DNA of 64,000 nucleotides from Planctomycetaceae bacterium (GCA_002709045.1 PAPJ01000011.1:62001-126000); one strand, 5' to 3'; counted from the stretch's first letter, positions 17,926 through 27,954 are shown. A program made the numbers and translations. Notes: a model not told the origin generated them from the sequence alone.

Positions 17926-20787
17926 ATGTTATTGCGCCGTCTTTGCTTATCGCTAGTTATTTTTTTGCCGGCTCTGACTGCCGACGGTCAGGATGAATGG
18001 CCTTATTCCAAAGTGATCCGTCCCGAAATCCCCGTAGTGGGTCTGGAAGATTGGCCCCGGTCTGATCTGGACCGTTTTGTTCTGGCAAAGCTGGAAAGTA
18101 AACAGTTAGTGCCGGCTGTGCAGGCGGATAAAACGACTTTAGTACGTCGACTTTATCTGGATTTATTAGGTGTTCCGCCATCGCTGGAAGAGCAGGATAA
18201 ATTTATTCAGAATACAAGTCCCGAAGCCTACTCAGATCTTGTCAATCTATTATTGGACGATCCCCGGTATGGAGAACATTGGGCCCGCTACTGGCTGGAT
18301 CTGGCACGATATGCTGACACCGCAGGTTATGAAGGAGATCCCGATCTCCCATATGCCTGGAGATACAGGGACTATGTGATTGATTCACTCAATCGCGATA
18401 AGCCTTATAACAGGTTTATTCTTGAACAACTGGCAGGTGATGAACTTGTCGATATTACCGGAGCCGGTGAACTTCCCAATCCTCCTGCAGAGAATCTGGT
18501 GGCGCTCACCTTTCTTCGTTTAGCGCCGTTTACTGAGCCTCGTGGTGATGAGAGCCGCCATGAAATGCTTAGTGAAATGACAACGACTGTCAGTAGTGTT
18601 TTTCTCGGGCTCACCGTGGGATGTGCTAAATGTCATGATCACAAATATGATCCAATTCCAACAAAGGATTTCTATCGGATGAAGGCATTTTTTGCCACCA
18701 TCGCCATTCCACCTCCCCGTCGCGGCGATGGCTTCCAGATTGGAGGTCCCACGTCTGCTGATTTTTATCGTGATGGTGAAAAGGACTGGGTGCAAGAGAA
18801 ACGCAGTATGTTGCAGAAAGAAGCCAGCCAGGCTGGCAGCAGGGCACAGGAGATGTTAATTGACTTTCGTAAGCGTCTTGGGATTAGCCCCGGTTTTGGT
18901 ATTCAGGCATTAGGTGGTGACTTTGGGAATGATTATGTTTTCGATCAGAAGTACGTGACGGATAATCGTATACATACCACGGCAATTACGGCTTCTGAAA
19001 GAGTATGGACATTTTACACAGATGGTAAAGCGTCAACACAGCAGGGAAGTCTGTCAGGTGGAAATCGTGGTCACTGGTACTCGGGCATCAAGAATCCGGA
19101 GTACCTTTCGCTGGGTGCCGCGACCAATGGGAGTGGTGAGTTCCAGGCGGCCGCTTTCAATGGGAGTCTGGCCCAGATTATGGTGTTTGATCGTGTCTTG
19201 TCGGCCGATGAAATTAAACTTGGCTGGCAGCAGATTGCAGAATTAGATGGATTGCAGTTTTGGTTAGATGCTTCAGACTTAGATGCTGACCCGCTGACGG
19301 TGAATCCCGCAATTGGTGAAAATGTCGATTTCTGGAAAGACAGGATAACCGGGATCCAATTGTCCAGTATCGGGAATGAGCGTACTCCGCGACTTGATGT
19401 ATTGCCGGATTCAACGATTCCTGCTGTTGTATTTGATGGTGACTTTCTCCGCGGCTCTGCAGAAGGATTGCCGTTTTTGAAGAATAAAACGGGAACACTT
19501 ATCACCGTTTTTAGCAGCCAGGATGAGGATGAGTCCTATATTTTTGAAGTCGGTGGCCAGCGGCAGTTTGTAACCACATTTGTTAATCCCGATGCCAGCG
19601 GTGAAAAGACGATTGAGAAGATCATTGCCACAGGAACAAGTGATCTGATTACGACAGAGGAACGTGAAGAGTATTTGGATCTTGTTAGTAAAAGCCAGTA
19701 TGTTAATCAGCATCTGCGGAGATTAGAGCCGTGGGCAATGACGCTTCGGCATTCTTTCGGCCCACCTTATGAACCAGGTGTACCGACCTCAAGAGTGATG
19801 GTGCGTGGTGAATGGGACAACCCGGGTGAAGTTGTCGAGCCTGGTTTTCTGAGCGCGATCACGGGAAATCAGGAACCGACCTCTATTCGACTGGACACGT
19901 TTAAGCGTTGGCCAACACGGAGTCGACGTAAGGCGCTGGCGGATTTGATTGCCAGTAAGGAAAATCCGCTGACAGCCCGGGTCATGGTTAATCGATTATG
20001 GTACAGACACTTTGGCCGGGGGATTGTTGAAACGACCAGCGATTTTGGAAATCTTAGTGGAGGGCCATCTCACCCTGCATTGCTCGACTTTCTTTCTTCT
20101 GAATTGATGGAACACGGCTGGAGTTTAAAACACATTCACCGTTTGATTTGTAACAGTAGTACGTATCAGCAACAAAGTGATGTGGAGAATGCAAGTGCAT
20201 TAAAGGTTGACCCGGAAAATGCACTGCTATGGAGTTTTCCTATCCGCAGACTTGGTGCTGAAGTAGTTCGGGATCGAATTCTTTCGGTTTCCGGTCGCTT
20301 AAATCCTGAGAGTTTTGGATTACCAATCTTCCCACCATTGCCCGACGGGATTGAGGATCGGGTGAAATACGATAACAGCAAATGGGCTACCCAATACGGT
20401 GCGGAAGGTCGGCGACGTAGTATTTACATTTATCAGCAACGCACATTAAATATGCCGTTGCTTCAAACCTTTGATGCTCCTGTTTGCGACGAGTCACGGC
20501 CGAGGCGTCGTGCCAGTACAACAGCATTACAGGCACTGGCGATGTACAACGGGCCTTTGGTTACGATGGAAGTGGAACATTTTGCGGATCGCGTGATAGC
20601 CGCTGCTAAAGAAGAAGCTGATGATCGAATCGCCCATGCCGTACGATTGGCACTGTGCCGAAATGCAACAGACTTGGAGTTGCAGGAGTTGTCAGAATAT
20701 TACAGGACATTTTCCGATCCACATGAAGCGATGATCAGTATTTGTCGAGTTCTATATAATACGAGCGAGTTCCTATATCTGGATTAG
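17926..20787 (+). CDS. PSD1-family protein: DUF1549, LamG insert, DUF1553 (pair I)
   Basis: 953 residues with a signal peptide at 1-21. It lacks the N-terminal planctomycete cytochrome domain carried by its paralogues. DUF1549 covers about 40-260 and includes the single haem-type motif C-A-K-C-H in GCAKCHDHKYDP near residue 235. A LamG/concanavalin-like domain follows at about 340-580 (FDRVLSADEIKLGW, then LQFWLDASDLDAD). DUF1553 is at about 660-950 (PLTARVMVNRLWYRHFGRG). The family is abundant in planctomycetes; its reaction is unknown, and the motif suggests covalent haem in an exported protein. It is followed six bases later by its DUF1501 partner. Confidence 0.9.
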   Translation: MLLRRLCLSLVIFLPALTADGQDEWPYSKVIRPEIPVVGLEDWPRSDLDRFVLAKLESKQLVPAVQADKTTLVRRLYLDLLGVPPSLEEQDKFIQNTSPEAYSDLVNLLLDDPRYGEHWARYWLDLARYADTAGYEGDPDLPYAWRYRDYVIDSLNRDKPYNRFILEQLAGDELVDITGAGELPNPPAENLVALTFLRLAPFTEPRGDESRHEMLSEMTTTVSSVFLGLTVGCAKCHDHKYDPIPTKDFYRMKAFFATIAIPPPRRGDGFQIGGPTSADFYRDGEKDWVQEKRSMLQKEASQAGSRAQEMLIDFRKRLGISPGFGIQALGGDFGNDYVFDQKYVTDNRIHTTAITASERVWTFYTDGKASTQQGSLSGGNRGHWYSGIKNPEYLSLGAATNGSGEFQAAAFNGSLAQIMVFDRVLSADEIKLGWQQIAELDGLQFWLDASDLDADPLTVNPAIGENVDFWKDRITGIQLSSIGNERTPRLDVLPDSTIPAVVFDGDFLRGSAEGLPFLKNKTGTLITVFSSQDEDESYIFEVGGQRQFVTTFVNPDASGEKTIEKIIATGTSDLITTEEREEYLDLVSKSQYVNQHLRRLEPWAMTLRHSFGPPYEPGVPTSRVMVRGEWDNPGEVVEPGFLSAITGNQEPTSIRLDTFKRWPTRSRRKALADLIASKENPLTARVMVNRLWYRHFGRGIVETTSDFGNLSGGPSHPALLDFLSSELMEHGWSLKHIHRLICNSSTYQQQSDVENASALKVDPENALLWSFPIRRLGAEVVRDRILSVSGRLNPESFGLPIFPPLPDGIEDRVKYDNSKWATQYGAEGRRRSIYIYQQRTLNMPLLQTFDAPVCDESRPRRRASTTALQALAMYNGPLVTMEVEHFADRVIAAAKEEADDRIAHAVRLALCRNATDLELQELSEYYRTFSDPHEAMISICRVLYNTSEFLYLD

Positions 20788-20793
20788 TTTGAG

Positions 20794-22215
20794 ATGTTTT
20801 CCCGTCGTACACTATTAGCAAATACGTTAAATGGGCTGGGTATGCTGGCATTGACCGACATACTGCAAGCCGCTGAAGATAGTACCGTCAGACCGTTTGC
20901 CCCGCGTCCTCAGCACCTCTCCCGGAAAGCCAAACGTTGTATTTTTGTGTTCATGCAGGGCGGCGTTAGCCAAATGGATTCGTATGAATACAAGCCGGAA
21001 TTAAATCGACACCATGGGAAACGCATTCCAGGCTCCCATGATGTTCGCGGTGAACTGCAGGGACGTATATCGCATCCCCATTCGTTGGTAGGAAGTCCAT
21101 TTAAGTTCCAGCAATACGGCGAAACTCAACGCTACGTTTCACAGTTGTTTCCCCGGATTGCAACGCATGTGGATAAGCTTGCGTATATACACGGTATTGA
21201 AACGGATAATCCGAATCATGGACCGTCCACGCTGCATGTGACCACCGGCAGCCAGTTTCCAGGTAGTGCGTCAGTAGGTAGTTGGGTGACCTACGGTCTG
21301 GGAACACAAAACGATAATATGCCGGCTTATATGGTGATTCAGGATCCGCGCGGCGCACCGGTTAATGGTGCACACACCTGGGGTAATGGTTTCTTGCCGG
21401 CAGCTTATCAGGGAACTTTATTACGAAATGAAGGTACCCCGATCCTAAATCTTGACTTGCCTCGGGGGTTGAATCGCGAACGCCAACGCGGAGAATTGGA
21501 TCAGCTTCGTAAATTTAATCAACGATTTAGCCGGCGTTACCCGGAGGCAACAGAACTGGAAGCTCGGATTGAAGCTTACGAACTGGCCTATCGTATGCAA
21601 ACCACCGCCCCGGATTTGGTGAATCTGTCACGCGAGCCGGCACATATTCACAAATTATATGGCTTAGACAACCCAAAGACCGAAGGGTTTGGACGCCAGT
21701 GTCTGATGGCTCGCCGGCTGGCCGAAAGCGGAGTTCGTTACACGATGTTGATTCACGGTGTTCAGATTGGTGGTGATAGCTGGGATCACCATGGAGATGT
21801 CAAAGGTCGTATGATCCGTCAATCTGCTGAGGTCGATACCCCGGTCGCCGCGTTACTAACCGACTTAGAACAACGCGATATGTTAAAAGACACCTTAGTA
21901 GTTTGGGCATCAGAGATGGGAAGAACGCCGTTTGTCCCCGGTGGCATCAGTGGATCACCCGGACGTGATCATAATAAATATGGTCTGGTGATGTGGATGG
22001 CTGGTGGAGACGTGAAAGCCGGAGCGACTATCGGCGGTACCGATGACTTTAGCCTGCGCGCCGCTGACGAGCCGGTTCATATTCGTAATATACACGCCAC
22101 ACTGCTGGACCTGATGGGACTTGATGACGAGTTATTGCGTTACCTGCACGCCGGGCGATATCGACGACTGACAGATATCGGCGGTGAAATACTTTACGAT
22201 ATGATCGATGCTTAG
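20794..22215 (+). CDS. DUF1501 protein (pair I)
   Basis: 473 residues with a Tat-like N-terminus (SRRTLLANTLNGLG). DUF1501 proteins are predicted members of the alkaline-phosphatase-like superfamily that also contains sulfatases, but no reaction is established. Family landmarks are present: FVFMQGGVSQMDSYEYKP near residue 50, where most relatives read GGPS; NHGPSTLHVTTG; a SWDHHGDVKG histidine cluster; ASEMGRTPF; and GRDHNKYG. The conserved Asp and His residues look like metal ligands. It starts six bases after the PSD1 gene without a Shine-Dalgarno sequence, suggesting coupled translation. Confidence 0.9.
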   Translation: MFSRRTLLANTLNGLGMLALTDILQAAEDSTVRPFAPRPQHLSRKAKRCIFVFMQGGVSQMDSYEYKPELNRHHGKRIPGSHDVRGELQGRISHPHSLVGSPFKFQQYGETQRYVSQLFPRIATHVDKLAYIHGIETDNPNHGPSTLHVTTGSQFPGSASVGSWVTYGLGTQNDNMPAYMVIQDPRGAPVNGAHTWGNGFLPAAYQGTLLRNEGTPILNLDLPRGLNRERQRGELDQLRKFNQRFSRRYPEATELEARIEAYELAYRMQTTAPDLVNLSREPAHIHKLYGLDNPKTEGFGRQCLMARRLAESGVRYTMLIHGVQIGGDSWDHHGDVKGRMIRQSAEVDTPVAALLTDLEQRDMLKDTLVVWASEMGRTPFVPGGISGSPGRDHNKYGLVMWMAGGDVKAGATIGGTDDFSLRAADEPVHIRNIHATLLDLMGLDDELLRYLHAGRYRRLTDIGGEILYDMIDA

Positions 22216-22227
22216 ACCGTTTGCAGT

Positions 22228-22596
22228 TTAGTCTTTAGTAACAATCTGACAACTGCTGCCCGGCCCTCTGGGATGTACAAACGTCACACGAACCCCGTCT
22301 CCACGGTTATGAGCAATGTCTGTCCCGAATCGGAAGTTGCAGTTTCTTGATTTGCGTAAAGTAGTAGTCAGATTCATCTCGGAGCCGTTGGACTTGCGGA
22401 TTGAAAACTCCACTTTGAAGTTTGAGACGCGGACGAGCCGTTGGTATTGATTTACATTTACGATTTTTTCACCGTTGACTACGGTGATGATGTCACCTCG
22501 TTCAAGCTGGTACACCTCCGCAGCATTTGATTCAGTCAGGACACATGTCAATGACATAAGCGCGCTCAGAAGAGCAATAAATTTTAGTGAGGTCAT
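22228..22596 (-). CDS. Small exported PDZ-like protein
   Basis: 122 residues: a signal peptide (about 1-25), then a single PDZ-like fold at about 27-95 with the typical strand-turn GDIITVVNGEKI and a following strand VEFSIRKSNGSEMNL. There is no protease domain. Two cysteines (in SRNCNFRFG and SSCQIVTKD) could form a disulfide outside the cytoplasm. GGAG ten bases upstream lies inside the last codons of the GrpB gene, and the ATG follows that gene's stop by three bases, so it is translated from the same transcript. Its role is unknown, perhaps a binding module for exported partners. Confidence 0.75.
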   Translation of the reverse strand: MTSLKFIALLSALMSLTCVLTESNAAEVYQLERGDIITVVNGEKIVNVNQYQRLVRVSNFKVEFSIRKSNGSEMNLTTTLRKSRNCNFRFGTDIAHNRGDGVRVTFVHPRGPGSSCQIVTKD

Positions 22597-22599
22597 AGG

Positions 22600-23157
22600 T
22601 TATTCTCCGGTGGATTCCTCTTGAAGCGATGCAATATATTTTAAGGCATGCTCCTGGTGATGTTTGATAAAGGCGTCCTTTCCCTGACAATATTTTTCAA
22701 TATTGTGATTGCAGTTTGCTGCCAGTTTCTTTTTTAAATCCTCATACTCAGACGCGACGCCTGGGTGCGTTCTCAAATAATCACGAAAAGCGAGGTGCCG
22801 ATCGACTTCCGTATTACCAGTATCGTAACAGTGGATATTATGTGTCCGTGGATCTGTTCCTTTGGTGAGAAAACGACGACCGGCGAGTCCATATTCTCCC
22901 CAAAACTGATACCCACTTTCAGTAATCGTTGTCTGTATCTTATCTATGGCACTGACATCGGTGACCTCTAATAAGAGATCAATAACCGGCTTGGCAGCTA
23001 ATCCTGTGACCGACGTACTACCAATATGATGCGTTTGAATCAACAGATCACTCAACAACGTTTTTAATTTGTCAGATTCCACCTGAAAAGATTCATTCCA
23101 GCGTTCGTCATAGTCGACGATGACGATGTGTTGATGAGAAATGTTGTTTTGAAACAT
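22600..23157 (-). CDS. GrpB-family nucleotidyltransferase-fold protein
   Basis: 185 residues counting from the ATG at 23157; the frame is open to a TTG at 23211, but GrpB proteins normally begin a few residues before IVDYDERW, which this start provides. The signature HHIGSTSVTGLAAKPVIDLLLEV shows the nucleotidyltransferase GS pair (about G46-S47) and a following Asp (about D60). GrpB proteins are cytoplasmic and functionally poorly characterised; some occur fused to dephospho-CoA kinase. It is upstream of, and coupled with, the PDZ-like gene, an unusual partnership since the partner is exported. Confidence 0.88.
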   Translation of the reverse strand: MFQNNISHQHIVIVDYDERWNESFQVESDKLKTLLSDLLIQTHHIGSTSVTGLAAKPVIDLLLEVTDVSAIDKIQTTITESGYQFWGEYGLAGRRFLTKGTDPRTHNIHCYDTGNTEVDRHLAFRDYLRTHPGVASEYEDLKKKLAANCNHNIEKYCQGKDAFIKHHQEHALKYIASLQEESTGE

Positions 23158-23291
23158 GAAAGATTTTAAGTTGTTCTGAAAAAGTTCAGCAGGGCGTGTG
23201 TGCTTAATCAAAATAACCAGTGCCTAAGTTTATTGCTACAATAATTACATCAATTCGCCAGACAGGTTTTTAAGCATCGGATTTTATTGTG

Positions 23292-24233
23292 ATGAAACGT
23301 ATTTCTATAACAGTTTCCATTCTTTGCCTTTTTTTGACTTCAACAACTTTCGCGAAGCACCGGGTGCTTCTCCACGGGAAGTCGGGTTTGCAGATTGTGG
23401 AAAAGGACGGATCGACTAGCTGGCAAATGCCTTTTGGAGGAATTCATGATATTCACGTGTTGAAAGATGGAAACGTCATGGTTCAACGCAATATGGGTGA
23501 AGTAGTTGAAATCGATCGTACAACTAAAGAGATTGTCTGGAGTTATAACAGCCGTACTCAAAATGGTAACGAAGGTAAACGGCTGGAGGTCCATGCCTTT
23601 CAGCCTTTAAAGAATGGGAATGTGATGATTGCCGAGTCCGGTGTGGGTCGCATTATTGAAGTTAACCGCGAAGGCCGGATTGTTAAAGAAACTAAACTGG
23701 TGGTTGATAACCCACACCCTCACCGAGATACTCGTCTAGCAAGACAGCTTAAAAATGGTAACTATCTCGTATGCCATGAAGGTGATGGAAAGATTCGTGA
23801 ATACGATGCGAATTCCGGAAAGGTGATTTGGGAATATGAGGTGCCTTTATTTCAGCAGCGTGCCGGAGGTCACGGGCCGGAAGCATATGGAAATCAGGCA
23901 TTCTCAGCTCTTCGATTAAATAATGGTAATACTCTTATCGGTTGCGGTAATGGTCATGCCGTGCTGGAAGTTACACCTGAAAATAAGATTGTTTGGCAGA
24001 TTCTGCAGAAAGATCTCGATGGAATTGTCTTTGCCTGGGTGACAACGTTGGAAGTACTCCCTAATGGAAATTATGTCATTGGAAACTGCCATGCAGGACC
24101 GGGACAACCACTATTAGTGGAACTCAATCCCAAGAACAAAAAAGTGGTCTGGAGATTTGATCGATTCGATGATTTTGGAAACAATGTCTCCAATTCACTG
24201 ATTTTAGATGCGGCAGGTAAATCAAATCGTTAA
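23292..24233 (+). CDS. Exported beta-propeller protein with LxNGN repeats
   Basis: 313 residues counting from the ATG that directly follows an in-frame GTG at 23289; a signal peptide spans about 1-21. The body is a repeat protein in which L-x-[DN]-G-N-x-[hydrophobic]2 recurs five times (LKDGNVMV, LKNGNVMI, LKNGNYLV, LNNGNTLI, LPNGNYVI), each followed by a strand ending in an Asp/Asn-rich turn and a KxVW strand (KEIVWSY, KVIWEYE, KIVWQIL, KVVWRFD). This is the pattern of PQQ-like or arylsulfotransferase-like six-bladed propellers. No catalytic residue is obvious; it may be a binding scaffold. The next gene, myo-inositol oxygenase, is on the same strand 123 bases on. Confidence 0.8.
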   Translation: MKRISITVSILCLFLTSTTFAKHRVLLHGKSGLQIVEKDGSTSWQMPFGGIHDIHVLKDGNVMVQRNMGEVVEIDRTTKEIVWSYNSRTQNGNEGKRLEVHAFQPLKNGNVMIAESGVGRIIEVNREGRIVKETKLVVDNPHPHRDTRLARQLKNGNYLVCHEGDGKIREYDANSGKVIWEYEVPLFQQRAGGHGPEAYGNQAFSALRLNNGNTLIGCGNGHAVLEVTPENKIVWQILQKDLDGIVFAWVTTLEVLPNGNYVIGNCHAGPGQPLLVELNPKNKKVVWRFDRFDDFGNNVSNSLILDAAGKSNR

Positions 24234-24356
24234 ATCGTGATTAGCCAGCATGATCTGTAAAAAGTTGTCGTTTACCTGAATCAGTTGTTGGCTTGTTGAT
24301 AGACGGTTGATTGTCAAGTAATCGGAAACCTGATTTGGAACAAGGAGGCTGGGGAA

Positions 24357-25220
24357 ATGACGCGCACTGAAAACCCTTTGAACTCTTTAGATGATTGGGA
24401 AGACGATTTACTGCGAAGATATCCGGAAGCGTCTGAAACGGGTAAGAGTAAGCAGACAGAGGAATTTCGCAGTTATGTTGATGCTCCGGACCATGTTAAA
24501 GAATTCTACCGCTTGAATCATCTGCAACAGACGGTGGAAGTGAATCAGCAGAAACGCGATGAGTTTCTTCAGTTTAAAAAACGTCGGATGAGTATTTGGG
24601 AAGCGATGGAGTTTCTCAACACGCTAGTCGATGATAGTGATCCTGATACCAGTCTGAGTCAGATTGAGCATCTGATGCAAACAGCTGAAGCGATTAGAGC
24701 AGACGGGCATTCACGTTGGTTTGTCCTGACAGGCTTAATACATGATCTGGGAAAAATTCTCTGTTTGTTTGATGAGCCTCAATGGTGCGTTACAGGCGAT
24801 ACTTTCCCGGTGGGTTGTCGATTTGATTTATCGATTGTTTATCACGATTTTTTCCGGGGAAATCCGGATTATCATAACCCTGATTACAATTCACAATTTG
24901 GCATCTATGAACCGAACTGCGGTCTGCGAAATGTCATGCTTTCCTGGGGGCATGACGAGTATATGTACAATGTTTGTAAGCCATATCTGCCAGATGCAGG
25001 ATTGGCGATGATTCGTTACCATTCCTTTTATCCATGGCATAACGAAGGGGCTTATGAATATTTAATGGATGATTACGATCGTCAGATGCTTGAGTACGTA
25101 AAGTTGTTCAATCCTTATGACCTTTATTCCAAGTCAGATGAACCGCCTGATGTGGAAGCCTTGCGACCATACTATGAAGAATTGATCAGTGAATACTTTC
25201 CTCCACGGCTGGATTGGTAA
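24357..25220 (+). CDS. Myo-inositol oxygenase (MIOX)
   Basis: Cytoplasmic di-iron oxygenase converting myo-inositol to D-glucuronate; 287 residues, close to the animal enzyme's length. All six iron ligands can be matched by eye: H105 in IEHLMQTAE, H129-D130 in LIHDLGK, H199 in SWGHDEYM, H222 in RYHSFYPWH and D255 in KLFNPYDLYSK. Other conserved stretches are FRSYVDAPDHVKEFYRLNH and GDTFPVGC. AAGGAGG about nine bases before the ATG is a strong ribosome site. The family is mainly eukaryotic, with scattered bacterial members. No inositol dehydrogenase or uronate pathway genes are visible nearby; the flanks are a propeller protein and a PSD1 gene. Confidence 0.95.
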   Translation: MTRTENPLNSLDDWEDDLLRRYPEASETGKSKQTEEFRSYVDAPDHVKEFYRLNHLQQTVEVNQQKRDEFLQFKKRRMSIWEAMEFLNTLVDDSDPDTSLSQIEHLMQTAEAIRADGHSRWFVLTGLIHDLGKILCLFDEPQWCVTGDTFPVGCRFDLSIVYHDFFRGNPDYHNPDYNSQFGIYEPNCGLRNVMLSWGHDEYMYNVCKPYLPDAGLAMIRYHSFYPWHNEGAYEYLMDDYDRQMLEYVKLFNPYDLYSKSDEPPDVEALRPYYEELISEYFPPRLDW

Positions 25221-25259
25221 GAACTGCCAGATAGTTGAAGAAATTATTGCTCAAATACC

Positions 25260-27947
25260 ATGTTCAATAGATATTATTTTACGATACGTTTGCTCCTGAT
25301 GACCTGCGGACTCGGGCTTCTGTTCGGGCATGTTTCCACTGTCAGAAGTCAGCAGGTGCAAGGGGATCCGGCCGATTTACAAAAAGACCCGGAACAGATT
25401 TTTGCGTTTCAGGTTCATCCGCTACTGGTCAATAAGTGTTTCGCCTGTCATGGTGCCGACGCTCAGGAAATTGAAGGTGAATTGGATCTTACGACACGTG
25501 ACGGTCTGATTACAGGTGGCGCAAGTGGTGAGAAAAGTTTGTTGCCGGAAAATGCTGCGGATAGTCCTCTTTATCAGGCGGTCGTGGGAAATAGTGATAT
25601 TTGGTCCGCGATGCCTCCTAAAGAGAGCGAACGATTAACTGCCCAACAACTCGGATTCTTTAAACAATGGATTAATGCCGGAGCTCCTTGGCCGAACGAT
25701 GATCGCCTGGCACAGTTACGACAGGGAAGGAATCCCTGGGGTAGTGGTAAAGAAGTGCGTGCTGTTACCTCGGGTGGCCTTAGTCAGGAGTGGACAAATC
25801 GAACCTACGAACCTGAGAATATTTGGGCATTCCAGCCTGTTTGGTTTACAGAAGTGTCGGAGAACGATGTTCACCCGGTCGATTTCTTTATCGGCCGGCG
25901 AATCCCTGAAGGTTTATTGCCGGCAGCTGAAGCGAGTCCGGAAACGTTAATTCGGAGGCTGAGTTATGCCTTGACTGGCTTGCCCCCGTTACCGCAAGAA
26001 GTAGAGGCCTTTGTATCTGATACGTCAGTAAATGCATATGAGAGATTAATTGATCACTTTCTCGCGTCAGAACGTTATGGCGAGCAATGGGGTAAACATT
26101 GGCTGGATGTCGTGCGTTACGCAGACAGTAGCGGTTTTGCCAATGACTATGAACGTCCGAATGCCTGGCGTTACCGTGATTATGTTATTCGCAGTTTTAA
26201 TCAGGACAAACCATATGATCAGTTTGTCGAAGAGCAGCTGGCAGCAGATGAACTGTATCCGGAGTCACCGGAGTCTCAGCTGGGACTGGGCTTTTTGCGT
26301 ATGGGACCCTGGGAACATACAGGCATGTCTGTCGGTAAGATTACCCGTCAGCAATATCTGGATGACGTTACTTCTTCAGTCGGACAGGTTTTTCTTGGTC
26401 AGGCACTGCAGTGTGCGCGTTGTCATGATCATAAGTTTGATCCCGTACCTACGCGGGATTACTATTCTATTCAGTCGGTATTTGCGACGACGCAGATGGC
26501 TGAGATTCACGTACCGTTCCAGCCGTCTGAAAACACAGCGATGTTCGATGAGGACCGTATTTACCTTACCAAACGTGAAGAAGCGATCGCGGCATTAAAA
26601 AAGACGGTCAATTATCCTCAGAAGACAGCTAATGACTTTGGCAGGAGCCGGTTAAGTGGAAAGTGGGGAAACCTTTACCGACGGGCAAGAGACCGTTACG
26701 AACCACTCGCATTAGCTGTCTACAATGGCCATACGTTGTTATCCCGTAATTCATATAATCGCTTTGATAAGCCGGCCAATATTAAAAATGGTTTGTTCGA
26801 AACGACTGCAATATTAACCGGCGGTAACATTTTTACGCCCGCTGAAAAAGTTTCCCCGGGCGTTCTTAGTGTAACAGGAGTTAGGGCTGAGATTCCACCA
26901 GCTTTGCAGGGGCGACGTAGTGCTTTTGCCCGTTGGGTTACCGAACCTTCCAATCCGCTCACAGCACGTGTAATGGTCAATCGGATTTGGGCCTATCATT
27001 TTGGACGTGGTATTGCCGGTAATCCAAATAATTTTGGGGCGACTGGTGAAAAGCCCACACATCCTGAATTGCTGGATTGGCTCGCAACAGAATTTGTCAA
27101 TTCCGGTTGGTCAGTCAAGCATCTGCATAAACTTATTCTGACCTCAGCGGCTTATCGTCGAAGTAGTGAACATCCGGTTCCTCTACAGTTGGATGAATTG
27201 GATGTTGACCGTATTAGTTATGCCGTGTTTCAGACGCGTCGCTTGACATCGGAAGAGTTACGAGACTCCATGCTCATGGTAAGTGGTGAACTGGAATATG
27301 AAATGGGAGGACTGCCAGCCAGGCCGGATATGAATATTGAAGCTGCATTACAACCCCGACAGATCATGGGATCCTTTGCACCAAGTTATGTACCCAATGC
27401 TAAGCCTGAACAGCGTAACCGTCGTTCCGTTTATGTACTTAAGTTGCGGGGCTTACGCGACCCTTTTATGACGACATTTAATCAACCATCTCCGGATGAA
27501 TCCTGTGAAATGCGAGATGCTTCCAATGTCACGCCGCAGGTTTTTTCCTTGTTTAACAGTGAAGAGTCTTCTGATAGGGCTTTGGCTTTTGCGCAGCGAG
27601 TCATTGCCAGTACATCTTCGGATGTAATGGCAATTCAGCAGGCTTTCCAGCTGGCTTTTGGAAGATTACCGGATCGTGAAGAACTCAAAGCCGCCAGACT
27701 GCATTGGAAACAATGCATCGCAGATCACCAAGAAATAACACCCGTAAAACGAGAGTATCCAACCCAGATCATTCGTCGTGCCAACGAAGAAAATACAGGA
27801 GAGGAATTTACATTTACTGAATTCCTGTTCGAGTATCAGGATTACCAACACGACTTACAACCACACCAGGTAGATATCCGGACCAGAGCATTTGCAGAAT
27901 TGTGCCTGGTTCTGTTAAACACAAACGAGTTTGTTTACATCTATTGA
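25260..27947 (+). CDS. PSD1-family protein: cytochrome domain, DUF1549, DUF1553 (pair II)
   Basis: 895 residues with a signal peptide or N-terminal anchor at about 8-30. The planctomycete cytochrome domain begins with C60-F-A-C63-H64 and includes the methionine-containing stretch SAMPPKESERL, a possible axial ligand. DUF1549 covers about 200-400 with a second haem motif, CARCHDHKFDP near residue 385. DUF1553 covers about 560-890 (PLTARVMVNRIWAYHFGRG). There is no LamG insert, making this one of the two compact forms here. It starts 39 bases after the myo-inositol oxygenase gene without a ribosome site. Its DUF1501 partner begins eight bases beyond the stop if read from the first ATG. Confidence 0.9.
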   Translation: MFNRYYFTIRLLLMTCGLGLLFGHVSTVRSQQVQGDPADLQKDPEQIFAFQVHPLLVNKCFACHGADAQEIEGELDLTTRDGLITGGASGEKSLLPENAADSPLYQAVVGNSDIWSAMPPKESERLTAQQLGFFKQWINAGAPWPNDDRLAQLRQGRNPWGSGKEVRAVTSGGLSQEWTNRTYEPENIWAFQPVWFTEVSENDVHPVDFFIGRRIPEGLLPAAEASPETLIRRLSYALTGLPPLPQEVEAFVSDTSVNAYERLIDHFLASERYGEQWGKHWLDVVRYADSSGFANDYERPNAWRYRDYVIRSFNQDKPYDQFVEEQLAADELYPESPESQLGLGFLRMGPWEHTGMSVGKITRQQYLDDVTSSVGQVFLGQALQCARCHDHKFDPVPTRDYYSIQSVFATTQMAEIHVPFQPSENTAMFDEDRIYLTKREEAIAALKKTVNYPQKTANDFGRSRLSGKWGNLYRRARDRYEPLALAVYNGHTLLSRNSYNRFDKPANIKNGLFETTAILTGGNIFTPAEKVSPGVLSVTGVRAEIPPALQGRRSAFARWVTEPSNPLTARVMVNRIWAYHFGRGIAGNPNNFGATGEKPTHPELLDWLATEFVNSGWSVKHLHKLILTSAAYRRSSEHPVPLQLDELDVDRISYAVFQTRRLTSEELRDSMLMVSGELEYEMGGLPARPDMNIEAALQPRQIMGSFAPSYVPNAKPEQRNRRSVYVLKLRGLRDPFMTTFNQPSPDESCEMRDASNVTPQVFSLFNSEESSDRALAFAQRVIASTSSDVMAIQQAFQLAFGRLPDREELKAARLHWKQCIADHQEITPVKREYPTQIIRRANEENTGEEFTFTEFLFEYQDYQHDLQPHQVDIRTRAFAELCLVLLNTNEFVYIY

Positions 27948-27954
27948 TTGTTTG

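Noticed and set aside
26050..26598. 182-residue frame inside the pair II PSD1 gene
   Set aside because: A shifted frame of a gene with clear domains; composition (many Met, Ser and Arg) is typical of an out-of-frame reading.
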